DNA of 64,000 nucleotides from Leuctra nigra (Eukaryota > Arthropoda > Insecta > Plecoptera > Leuctridae), in contig OW203764.1 of NCBI GenBank assembly GCA_934045905.1, positions 36,632,434 through 36,696,433 on the forward strand, written 5' to 3'. The notes below the pieces were generated by a model that was given only the letters and a program-made list of their open reading frames with translations, made no database searches and was not told the DNA's origin. The position numbers were made by a program, and so were the translations under genes. Below are positions 43,001 through 55,000 of the stretch, piece by piece (within the stretch, counting starts at the first letter, position 1; each line of letters opens with the position of its first letter).

Positions 43001-46000
43001 AAGAAGAAGGAGATCCACCGCGCCATCATGGAGCATGTTTATGTAGATGATGTTGTCGTGTAGATGCAGTCCATCCTGTACCACAACTCCAGCGGCAGCG
43101 ACGCGTTCACCGGGGACCTCAAGAAGAAGGAGATCCACCGCGCCATCACTCTGCACCCCATCAAGCATCATAAGCACATGTATCGAGTACACAACTACAT
43201 GAAGGTACGTACCTACTTGTTTACACAGGATGGTTAGTGGCAGCAATGTTTGTCGTCACAAAGTGTAGAAATAGATGCTGAAGTTTACTCAAACTGCAGG
43301 CTTAGCATGAAGAATACTTGTGGATTGACAGCGACAATCTTTACAAGTGCTGTTCAAAGATTTTTTTTTTAATTTGTTCAAAAAAGGTTGTGCTGGGCTG
43401 TGACTATGATGATAAACCTCTATAAAACCATGGTGCTAACACAAAGTGCCCCCCCCCCCCCCCCCCCATTGCCCTGGGCACTCGGGCGCGGATTTCACGG
43501 CCTGATTACACTAGGTACAGTGGTGGAGAGAAGACCGTGTTATTCTGCCTCTCTCTGACTCATAACATAAACATGTTTTTATATGGAGCAGAGAGAGACA
43601 ACCAGCCCAGCTACTTTATTCCCCGCTTGTACACCAAGGAAGATTCAGCGATGAATTTTGCCATAGGTCATAGGTTTAGCTGCGATTCTCTGCTTTTTTG
43701 ACGATATTTTTTAGTTAATGAGTACCTGGGAAATTGTATAGGCTCCGGAGATTACTTTAGTAATCTCCTAACCATTATACCAAATTAGCAAAGATGATGC
43801 ATAAATATTCCACTGTTGATTAGGCATTGAACATTGAACAATGGTGATACTGACGCTTTATACCAACTTATACTTCGAAGAGTGACATAAAATTTTATTG
43901 CATCATGTTGTTGGGCAGGCGCTGAAGATCCAGGCGCTGCAGCACGGCGCTGTGAAGCTGCACCGTGACGTGGCGTCCATGGCGGCCATGTTGGGACAGG
44001 CTCCCGAGGCGCTGCGCACACCAGACGGCGCCCCGCTCTTCCCTCGGCACCAGGGACGTCGGGACTACTTGGGTGACACGGCCCTGCTGGGTGAGCGTTT
44101 AGCTCTTTCAATAGCTTCGTGTCGTGGGGAAGTCTATTCTTCGTCGTCATAAACGAACAAGTTGTCGAGACATTCAATTTGAGATGTTTTAAGGTTGGAC
44201 GATCAATATAAACACGGTCTTCTTGAAATTTCCACTAATTTGCAAAAAATACGAATTTCTAGAAGACCGTTTCACCATGGCAACACAATTTTATCAGTAA
44301 AACTGCATTTTTTATTAGGAAAATCGTCGAAATAAAGCAGTAAAACCCTCATATCTCAGTAAATCATCCAGGAACGTGTACATTTAAAACTGTTAGAATT
44401 AAATATTGTACTTGATACACGATATAGTAGTTTTTTAAAGAAATCTTGGGGTGGGAAAGCAGCTTAATACACTTTAGAAAATATCAGCATGCCTTTTCCT
44501 GTATGGTTGCAATGTTAAATTGAAAGAAAAACTGTAATTTTGAAGTGATATATCTCGGAAATTAGTTCAGCTTGCCTACTTTTTCTTGGCATATTATGGT
44601 GCAGAATGCAATTTTCTATATATATGCGGAATTTCAACGATTTCTTAGGAAAGGGGAAATATGATGGTCCCTCCTTAATACATTTGAGTCCAAGAGACCG
44701 CGGAACAGATATTGAAAATTTCGAAGCCTATTTTCAAATATTTTTATTCATCGACATGATTTTTATCCATCATGATCTTCCGTCCAGCTTTTAACAATAT
44801 GAATCTTCTTTCTTGCTACGTTACTTGCTCAAAACTTCACAAGAGGAATCTGCTGAACATCTAGTCGGGCGTTAGCTCGACACTGCCAAGCACCGTGTCA
44901 ATACGAGGTCTACTTTTAAACGCGGCGAGCTTACTACCACTACTGTATACTGCAAGCGCTTCACGCTCGTTTTCGGGGTGTCAGCTCGCATTCAAGCAGT
45001 TTGAAATGGAAATTGAAAACCATGGTTATCGGGTTTATTTAGCCACATGACAACTCATACCAAATTTCAAAGTGCTGCGATCATCCCTTCGGGGTGAAAT
45101 TTGGGCCTCAAACATGCATGGATTTACTTTCATGTTAGTTAGTTAGTTAGTTAGTTAGGCACGGCCGGTTTGTTTGCCCCTCTCCACAGGTTGCACGGTT
45201 TGGTCTAGAGAGTTGAAATTTGGCAGAGACATAGAGTCATATTTATAGCGGTGCCCTTTGAAAGAAAACCTAGAAAATTTTGAACGGAAGTGAAGTTATT
45301 ACAATTTTAAATTTTAAATATTTTAAAAGTCAAACGGGTCCATCGAAAGTTTTGAAATTTGGCAACATTAAAGACAATGTATTGCTAGACACTCCACTTG
45401 AAGAAAAAACAAAAATTTCAAACCGGAAGTGGAAAATTATCAATATTTAGCGTTCCGCTTTTCCTCTTTATCTATCAACACAGCAGCTTCGCTGTCCGTC
45501 GGCCTATATAGCACAGTTTACACAGGTTAATATTTCAGTGTGACGAATTGGCTCGGTCACATGAGGCAAGTGACTTCGATCACGGCGTTGCCGGGTTCGA
45601 TCCCCGTAACAAACGTTTTATTTTTTTATCTTTTTCTTTATTTAAAAAATGTTTAACCTTCTTGTGTATATATTCGAAATGTTAATCCGAATACATTCAA
45701 CAATTACATAGCTACTCTTTTTAATATTATACTCATTGGACTCTAATAATGATTGTCAATGTACACGTTGTACGTAAAGTTGTGCAATAAAACAATTCGT
45801 GGTCATGCTAATCAACAGAATCTTGGTGGCTCAGTTACCAAACTAGAAACCACACAAAAAAGGCTCCATTACTGGGTGCATAAGGTTGTCACAGCTTTTA
45901 ATTTATCCGAATTATTTAATTATGTAAAATTCAGTTAATTAAGTAAATAGTAAAATTCAGTAAAGGCTCCATTACTAATATTCAGTGTATTAGGTGTTTA

Positions 46001-49000
46001 GAACTTTTCATTTGTCACACTTATTTCATTATTTAAAATAGAGTTAATTTGTCAATATTGGTGGCTCAACAAGAAACAAGAACAACACGAAACAAGAAAC
46101 CACACAAAAAGGCTCCATTACTTGCATCCATTACGTAATCACAACTTTAAGTTTCTAATTATTTTAATTATGCTAATTTGTCAATCTTGATGGTTCAGTT
46201 ACGAAACAAGAAACCACACAAAATGGCTCCATTACTAGGTATATTAGGTGTTTACATCTTAGTCAAAATTATTTCATTATTTCAGATGTTGTAATCTGTC
46301 AATCTTAGAAGCTCGGTTACAATAAACAAGAAACTACACTAAAGGGTCCATGCAAGGTGTATTTATAGGTGTGTAAATTAATGGAAATCTGTGGGTATGA
46401 GAGATTTAAATTTCATTTCATCATCCAACAATGCTTACGTTAAAAAGTTAGAATAATAAAACGCTTTTAAATTATCATGATTTATTTCCAAACTGTGAGT
46501 CAAAGTCTCATCAAGTGACATTGTTTAATGGAAATAAATGAAACTGAAACTGATGTTCCTCCTAATCTGACACTAATAAAATAAACATTATTTTGATGCG
46601 AACGTTATATACGGAAGTGGTCTGGCTTGTTTACATCGGCAATACAATAATATTCTTCAAGTATCTAGGCAATAGCACGAAGTAGTTTCCTGGTTTGAAA
46701 ATATGAAAATATTATCTTCCACAGCAACATCACAAAACAATATAATAATCACTAAATAAGATCAGTAGACTAATTAAAATGCAAGCTAGATAACTGTTTA
46801 CAAGTACCTATAGAAGAAGACAACAATACTAAATTGACATCGATCGTATTTGCCATGAACAAACAAATGTAAACATTAAGTTGACCTGACAGGGAGAGGC
46901 AGAGAGGTGGAGATGCCAGGTATAGGCCGGCCCATGCTATCCGTGTACATAGGCGAGTAAGGCGGGTAGCGTAAATTTCATCACCCGTCATACTCCTTCC
47001 CACCAGCACTATAAACACCAGGTGGCTCAGCTAGTTAATCTTAACTAAGTTCCTTTTAAGTTACATTGCCTTCCAAAAACCATCCGGATTTTATTTAAAA
47101 TGTGTTGTAAACATCTGTAAGCCTTCACGCTTTACCAATTGAGTTTATACTTCGGAACTTTGACATAAAAAAGTGAACATGGGAGAATTTAAAAATGAGA
47201 AAACGCATTTGCAATCATCTATCTTTCGTGTACCTTCCAGTTTACCAAGTGGCGACAAATACGCGTTTTACGAGATGAACGCACAAATTCCGGTCTACAC
47301 CAGAACAATACACCTACAATTTACGTTATTCACATGACTCAAAGTTGTGAACTTTTAACAAATTATAATTTGATATAACTCAAATTCAACCAAAAGAAAT
47401 GGACCCTTTCGTTATACTAACTTCGGAACTATTGAAAGAAAAACAGAAAACTTTAGACAAGAAGTGACGTTGTTGGCGTTAGCTGTAATGATAGGTAACA
47501 CTTAATGATCAGTGAAAGCTGCTATAAACTTATACCCCATATGACATGTTGTACAAAAACAAAAACTTGTAAAAAAAACTGCCAAGCGCCTTCCCACTTA
47601 AAACAATTGAGATCTAAAAGAAGGGCCGAGCAATAATATATTGTTTAAACATTTTTGCTCTTAAAATTCGTGAAATCATTTCGCCCAGTTACTGCCGCCA
47701 ATCACAAAACTAAAAACCTAAAGTTGTGTCCAAATTTGAAGAATACAATCTAAGTGAACTATCATTGTAAACTTTAACAAAATTATAAAAATTAAAAACG
47801 ACTTGAAAATAAATTTAAAATCGAAATTAAAAAAAGATAAAAATAACGCTTGGCGCATTGAATTTGCACCGACCATATTGTAGACTTCCTCTATCTTCTT
47901 CCTACTTTCTGTCTTTCTTCGGCTCCTTTATCGTCATCTTCTTTCTTATGCTGCCTTCTTCTTGACACAATGCGCCTAGCTTTATTTTTAATTTTTTTAA
48001 TTTCGATTTTAAATTTATTTTTAAGTCGTTTTTAATTTTTATAATTTTGTTAAAGTTTACAATGATGGTTCACTTAGATTGTATTCTTCAAATTTGGACA
48101 CAACATTAGGTTTTTAGTGTTGTGATTGGCGGCAGTAACTGGGCGAAATGATTTCACGAATTTTAAGTGCGAAAATGCTTAAACAATATATTATTGCTTG
48201 GCCCTTCTTTTAGATCTTAATTGTTTTAAGTGGGAAAGTGCTTGGCAGTTTTTTTTACAAGTTTTTGTTTTTGTACAATATTGCATTTCACGCACGACTC
48301 ACCATCAACGCATTATCGCCAGCGTTCCTATTCATAGCTTGCACGAACTTCTTTTGTTTTATATCAGCAATGCTAAATTATTGAATTGTCCACCCATTAC
48401 GTTGGCACGTTGATTTATAACTTTATTTAGGTAAATCGATATATTTTTGTAATGTGAGTGATTTCTCTTCGTACTAAAGTATTCTCCGGAGTAACGTCTG
48501 GCGGCAGCTTGTTTTAGAATAACCACGCCCCTTTATTTCGCTGAATACAAGTCCACGCTTCAGAATGAAGGAACATCTCACTTTGTTGGCGAAAATTACA
48601 GCTGGGCAACCTAAAAAAAATAACTCTATGGCTAGACAAATTCAAACTTGCGCAAATTCAAAATAAAAAAAACTCGCAGTGGACGGGAATCGAACCCCGG
48701 CCTGTCGCACGGAATTTTAGCGCACTAACCACTGCGGTGCCGAGGCATTGCTGGAATACGCCGCTTTTGGACTACATAACTCAACGTTCTATAAAACAGA
48801 TGCGCGCGCATACAAACCCAACTAAAACATGCTCTCTTCAGACCACTGAGTTGTACTTCAGACGCTTCTATCTCAGTAGCCTATACAATTTCCCAGGTAC
48901 TCATTAACTATAAATATCGTCAAAAAAGCAGAGGATCGCAGCTATTCTGCGTGCCATTAAGATGGCGACGGCAACAATGAGATGACATCACATGCAACCT

Positions 49001-52000
49001 ATGAATAGAAAAAACACATTAGAAAATTCGATCTGGAAAGATCCTTGACAAAGTTGATCTTCCAAACGCTCATTAATATGGTTCTCTGTTTACTCAGGTA
49101 TGCCGCCAAGCTTGAACAAGCATCGCCCTCTTGAGGAAGCCGACGTACTCGACTGGGAGTTCATCTCCAGATCTCTGTTCTCTCACAACAACGTCAACCC
49201 TCGGCGTCGCATAGAGGCGTCGCTCAGGGAGGGTCTGGACGATGTCACTAGAGAGGTGAGTGTCCTGCCTGAACAACCCCCGGCATAGAGGCGTCCCTCA
49301 GGGAGGACGACGATGTCACTAGAGAGGTGAGTGTCCTGCCTGAACAACCCCCGGCATAGAGGCGTCCCTCAGGGAGGACGACGATGTCACTAGAGAGGTG
49401 AGTGTCCTGCCTGAACAACCCCCGGCATAGAGGCGTCCCTCAGGAAGGACGACGATGTCAATAGAGAGGTGAGTGTCCTGCCTGAACAACCCCTGGCATA
49501 GAGGCGTCCCTCAGGGAGGAGGACGATGTCACTAGAGAGGTGAGTGTCCTGCCTGAACAACCCCCGGCATAGAGGCGTCCCTCAGGAAGGACGACGATGT
49601 CAATAGAGAGGTGAGTGTCCTGCCTGAACAACCCCCGGCATAGAGGCGTCCCTCAGGGAGGAGGACGATGTCACTGGAGAGGTGAGTGTCCTGCCTGAAC
49701 AACCCCCGGCATAGAGGCGTCCCTCAGGGAGGACGACGATGTCACTAGAGAGGTGAGTGTCCTGCCTGAACAACCCCCGGCATAGAGGCGTCCCTCAGGA
49801 AGGACGACGATGTCAATAGAGAGGTGAGTGTCCTGCCTGAACAACCCCCGGCATAGAGGCGTCCCTCAGGGAGGAGGACGATGTCACTAGATAGGTGAGT
49901 GTCCTGCCTGAACAACCCCCGGCATAGAGGCGTCCCTCAGGGAGGACGACGATGTCACTAGAGAGGTGAGTGTCCTGCCTAAACAACCCCCGGCATAGAA
50001 GCGTCCCTCAGGGAGGAGGTCGATATCACTAAAAGTCAGTGACCCTCACCCACCCTTCATCTTGTCTGGGCGCGAAATCTAGATACTGGCTGGAGATACT
50101 ATTACGCTATTACCGTCGTAATAGTTTCCTGCTTGAGCAATTTACTCTCCGAAACACAATTTGCATTGAGTAATCTTTTTATAGCAACAAAGCGACTGCT
50201 ATTTACTATGCAACTATTTTGACGTTGCTGCACTTAAAATAATGGCAGGATTGATGGGACTGCGGGCGAACGCCAGATATTCGTCTAACAACCATCATAA
50301 AATCAATCAATGGTTTAGTCGAATTTTTGCACAGATAATTTTTATTCAGTCTTCGTAATAGTATCTGTAGGAACCTCCATAATGAATATTCAAATTAGAA
50401 TTTTTGATGGAAACTGATGCTCAACAGCTATAATCTTATTCTTAGCTCTGCATAGGTAATATTTTAATATTTAAACAAACCAAGGTTATTTCTATTATAA
50501 AGTAGCCTCAGGCGAACAGATTCTGACGTGGACAAAGATGTCCAAATATGGGTCCAAATTACTTCATAATAATGAAAGCGCAGGAGAACAGAAAAAGAAT
50601 CTTTGATGATGCATGAATATGGGATATAGATATCAAATTTCTTTCCGAATCTCGCAATGCGTGGTAGATGAATTTCAAAGATACTAGGAACCTAGTTGAA
50701 ACGTTTATTGGTTTTTGATTACAAAATTTGTAATTGTGATTTGTTTTTGGAATCATAATTTTTGTTTAAATAACATGAAAATTACCTGATGTCCTGAAAT
50801 GCAGTTTGAGATATTCTCTATGGTGTCAAAAGATCAAATCAAATCAAATCTATGAATCCATAGTTTTTAGCTTACCTGAAGAATTACTTAAATGGATCAG
50901 TTTTTTCTCCATTCCCACAATTTCGTGCTTTTCGTACAACGCCATCCTCTTTAGTTTCTATTGCTTAGCTGTGAATACGTGAACACTGTGTGAAGAGAAT
51001 GACATGTCCGCAGATAATGGACATGATCAACATGTACTCCAAGCAGCGAGGGCGCGTGATCGAGTACCGCGAGATCCTGTACGGCTATCACCGCCTCAGT
51101 CCGCAGTTCGGCGCCGACTACATCCTGGACCTGCTGCTCGTGTACAAGAAGTACCGCGGCAGGAAGATGACTGTGCCGGTCAGGAGACACGTGTACCTCC
51201 AGCAGCAGTTCACAGGTCAGCGTCATGTGTCATACCATGTCTCCTCCCCCCTGACATCCTGGACCTGCTGCTCGTGTACAAGAAGTACCGCGGCAGGAAG
51301 ATGACTGTGCCGGTCAGGAGACACGTGTACCTCCAGCAGCAGTTCACAGGTCAGCGTCATGTGTCATACCATGTGTCCTCCCCCCTTACATCCTGGACCT
51401 GCTGCTCGTGTACAAGAAGTACCGCGGCAGGAAGATCACTGTGCCGGTCCGGAGACACGTGTACCTCCAGCAGCAGTTCACAGGTCAGCGTCATGTGTCA
51501 TACCATGTCTCCTCCCCCCTTACATCCTGGACCTGCTGCTCGTGTACAAGAAGTACCGCGGCAGGAAGATGACTGTGCCGGTCAGGAGACACGTGTACCT
51601 CCAGCAGCAGTTCACAGGTCAGCGTCATGTGTCATACCATGTCTCCTCCCCCCTTACATCCTGGACCTGCTGCTCGTGTACAAGAAGTACCGCGGCAGGA
51701 AGATGACTGTGCCGGTCAGGAGACACGTGTACCTCCATCAGCAGTTCACAGGTCAGCGTCATGTGTCATACCATGTCTCCTCCCCCCTTACATCCTGGAC
51801 CTGCTGCTCGTGTACAAGAAGTACCGCGGCAGGAAGATGACTGTGCCGGTCAGGAGACACGTGTACCTCCATCAGCAGTTCACAGGTCAGCGTCATGTGT
51901 CATACCATGTCTCCTCCCCCCTTACATCCTGGACCTGCTGCTCGTGTACAAGAAGTACCGCGGCAGGAAGATGACTGTGCCGGTCAGGAGACACGTGTAC

Positions 52001-55000
52001 CTCCAGCAGCAGTTCACAGGTCAGCGTCATGTGTCATACCATGTCTCCTCCCCCCTGACATCCTGGACCTGCTGCTCGTGTACAAGAAGTACCGCGGCAG
52101 GAAGACGACTGTGCCGGTCAGGAGACACGTGTACCTCCAGCAGCAGTTCAAAGGTCAGCGTCATGTGTCATACCATGTCTCCTCCCCCCTGACATCCTGG
52201 ACCTGCTGCTCGTGTACAAGAAGTACCGCGGCAGGAAGACGACTGTGCCGGTCAGGAGACACGTGTACCTCCAGCAGCAGTTCAAAGGTCAGCGTCATGT
52301 GTCATACCATGTCTCCTCCCCCCTTACATCCTGGACCTGCTGCTCGTGTACAAGAAGTACCGCGGCAGGAAGATGACTGTGCCGGTCAAGAGACACGTGT
52401 ACCTCCAGCAGCAGTTCACAGGTCAGCGTCATGTGTCATACCATGTCTCCTCCCCCCTGACATCCTGGACCTGCTGCTCGTGTACAAGAAGTACCGCGGC
52501 AGGAAGATGACTGTGCCGGTCAAAAGACACGTGTACCTCCAGCAGCAGTTCACAGGTCAGCGTCATGTGTCATACCATGTCTCCTCCCCCCTGACATCCT
52601 GGACCTGCTGCTCGTGTACAAGAAGTACCGCGGCAGGAAGATGACTGTGCCGGTCAGGAGACACGTGTACCTCCAGCAGCAGTTCACAGGTCAGCGTCAT
52701 GTGTCATACCATGTCTCCTCCCCCCTGACATCCTGGACCTGCTGCTCGTGTACAAGAAGTACCGCGGCAGGAAGACGACTGTGCCGGTCAGGAGACACGT
52801 GTACCTCCAGCAGCAGTTCACAGGTCAGCGTCATGTGTCATACCATGTCTCCTCCCCCCTGACATCCTGGACCTGCTGCTCGTGTACAAGAAGTACCGCG
52901 GCAGGAAGACGACTGTGCCGGTCAGGAGACACGTGTACCTCCAGCAGCAGTTCACAGGTCAGCGCCACGTGTCATACCATGTCTCCTCCCCCCTTACATC
53001 CTGGACCTGCTGCTCGTGTACAAGAAGTACCGCGGCAGGAAGATGACTGTGCCGGTCAGGAGACACGTGTACCTCCAGCAGCAGTTCACAGGTCAGCGCC
53101 ACGTGTCATACCATGTCTCCTCCCCCCTTACATCCTGGACCTGCTGCTCGTGTACAAGAAGTACCGCGGCAGGAAGATCACTGTGCCGGTCAGGAGACAC
53201 GTGTACCTCCAGCAGCAGTTCACAGGTCAGCGCCATGTGTCATACCATGTGTCCTCCCCCCTTACATCCTGGACCAGCTGCTCGTGTACAAGAAGTACCG
53301 CGGCAGGAAGATCACTGTGCCGGTCAGGAGACACGTGTACCTCCAGCAGCAGTTCACAGGTCAGCGTCATGTGTCATACCATGTCTCCTCCCCCCTTACA
53401 TCCTGGACCTGCTGCTCGTGTACAAGAAGTACCGCGGCAGGAAGATGACTGTGCCGGTCAGGAGACACGTGTACCTCCAGCAGCAGTTCACAGGTCAGCG
53501 TCATGTGTCATACCATGTCTCCTCCCCCCTTACATCCTGGACCTGCTGCTCGTGTACAAGAAGTACCGCGGCAGGAAGATGACTGTGCCGGTCAGGAGAC
53601 ACGTGTACCTCCAGCAGCAGTTCAAAGGTCAGCGTCATGTGTCATACCATGTCTCCTCCCCCCTGACATCCTGGACCTGCTGCTCGTGTACAAGAAGTAC
53701 CGCGGCAGGAAGATGACTGTGCCGGTCAGGAGACACGTGTACCTCCAGCAGCAGTTCACAGGTCAGCGTCATGTGTCATACCATGTCTCCTCCCTCCTGA
53801 CATCCTGGACCTGCTGCTCGTGTACAAGAAGTACCGCGGCAGGAAGACGACTGTGCCGGTCAGGAGACACGTGTACCTCCAGCAGCAGTTCAAAGGTCAG
53901 CGTCATGTGTCATACCATGTCTCCTCCCCCCTGACATCCTGGACCTGCTGCTCGTGTACAAGAAGTACCGCGGCAGGAAGATGACTGTGCCGGTCAGGAG
54001 ACACGTGTACCTCCAGCAGCAGTTCACAGGTCAGCGTCATGTGTCATACCATGTGTCCTCCCCCCTTACATCCTGGACCTGCTGCTCGTGTACAAGAAGT
54101 ACCGCGGCAGGAAGACGACTGTGCCGGTCAGGAGACACGTGTACCTCCAGCAGCAGTTCAAAGGTCAGCGTCATGTGTCATACCATGTGTCCTCCCCCCT
54201 TACATCCTGGACCTGCTGCTCGTGTACAAGAAGTACCGCGGCAGGAAGACGACTGTGCCGGTCAGGAGACACGTGTACCTCCAGCAGCAGTTCACAGGTC
54301 AGCGTCATGTGTCATACCATGTGTCCTCCCCCCTTACATCCTGGACCTGCTGCTCGTGTACAAGAAGTACCGCGGCAGGAAGACGACTGTGCCGGTCAGG
54401 AGACACGTGTACCTCCAGCAGCAGTTTACAGGTCAGCGTCATGTGTCATACCATGTGTCCTCCCCCCTTACATCCTGGACCTATTGCTCGTGTACAAGAA
54501 GTACCGCGGCAGGAAGATGACTGTGCCGGTCAGGAGACACGTGTACCTCCATTAGCAGTTCACAGGTCAGCGTCATGTGTCATACCATGTGTCCTCCCCC
54601 CTTACATCCTGGACCTGCTGCTCGTGTACAAGAAGTACCGCGGCAGGAAGACGACTGTGCCGGTCAGGAGACACGTGTACCTCCAGCAGCAGTTCACAGG
54701 TCAGCGTCATGTGTCATACCATGTCTCCTCCCCCCTTACATCCTGGACCTGCTGCTCGTGTACAAGAAGTACCGCGGCAGGAAGATGACTGTGCCGGTCA
54801 GGAGACACGTGTACCTCCAGCAGCAGCTCACAGGTCAGCGTCATGTGTCATACCATGTCTCCTCCCCCCTTACATCCTGGACCTGCTGCTCGTGTACAAG
54901 AAGTACCGCGGCAGGAAGATCACTGTGCCGGTCAGGAGACACGTGTACCTCCAGCAGCAGTTCACAGGTCAGCGTCATGTGTCATACCATGCCCCCTGCC

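Larger units (their letters stand above)
44091..49097. other. CHSY intron 3
   Basis: 5 kb without coding signal. Holds a TTAG tetranucleotide run (about 45136-45160), tRNA-like heads at about 45540 and 48670, the foldback at 47549-48278, and diverged sequence with CGGAAGTG motifs near 45290 and 45425. Also repeated ACCACACAAAAAGGCTCCAT-like text at 45850, 46090 and 46210. Confidence 0.7.

Noticed and set aside
40922..43246. 774-codon open frame on the minus strand with a 40-residue repeat
   Set aside because: Antisense to the 18 x 120-bp array. The period is a multiple of 3 and one frame lacks stops, so it is open by construction; the plus strand carries the conserved CHSY exon.
46882..46960. 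Third copy of the 91-bp hairpin MITE
   Set aside because: Only the central CCAGGTATAGGCCGGCCCAT part is shared; the ends are missing, so it is mentioned but not called.
49210..54991. CRISPR-like appearance of regular direct repeats
   Set aside because: No repeat-spacer alternation: units are contiguous, of exon-intron origin, in a eukaryotic gene.
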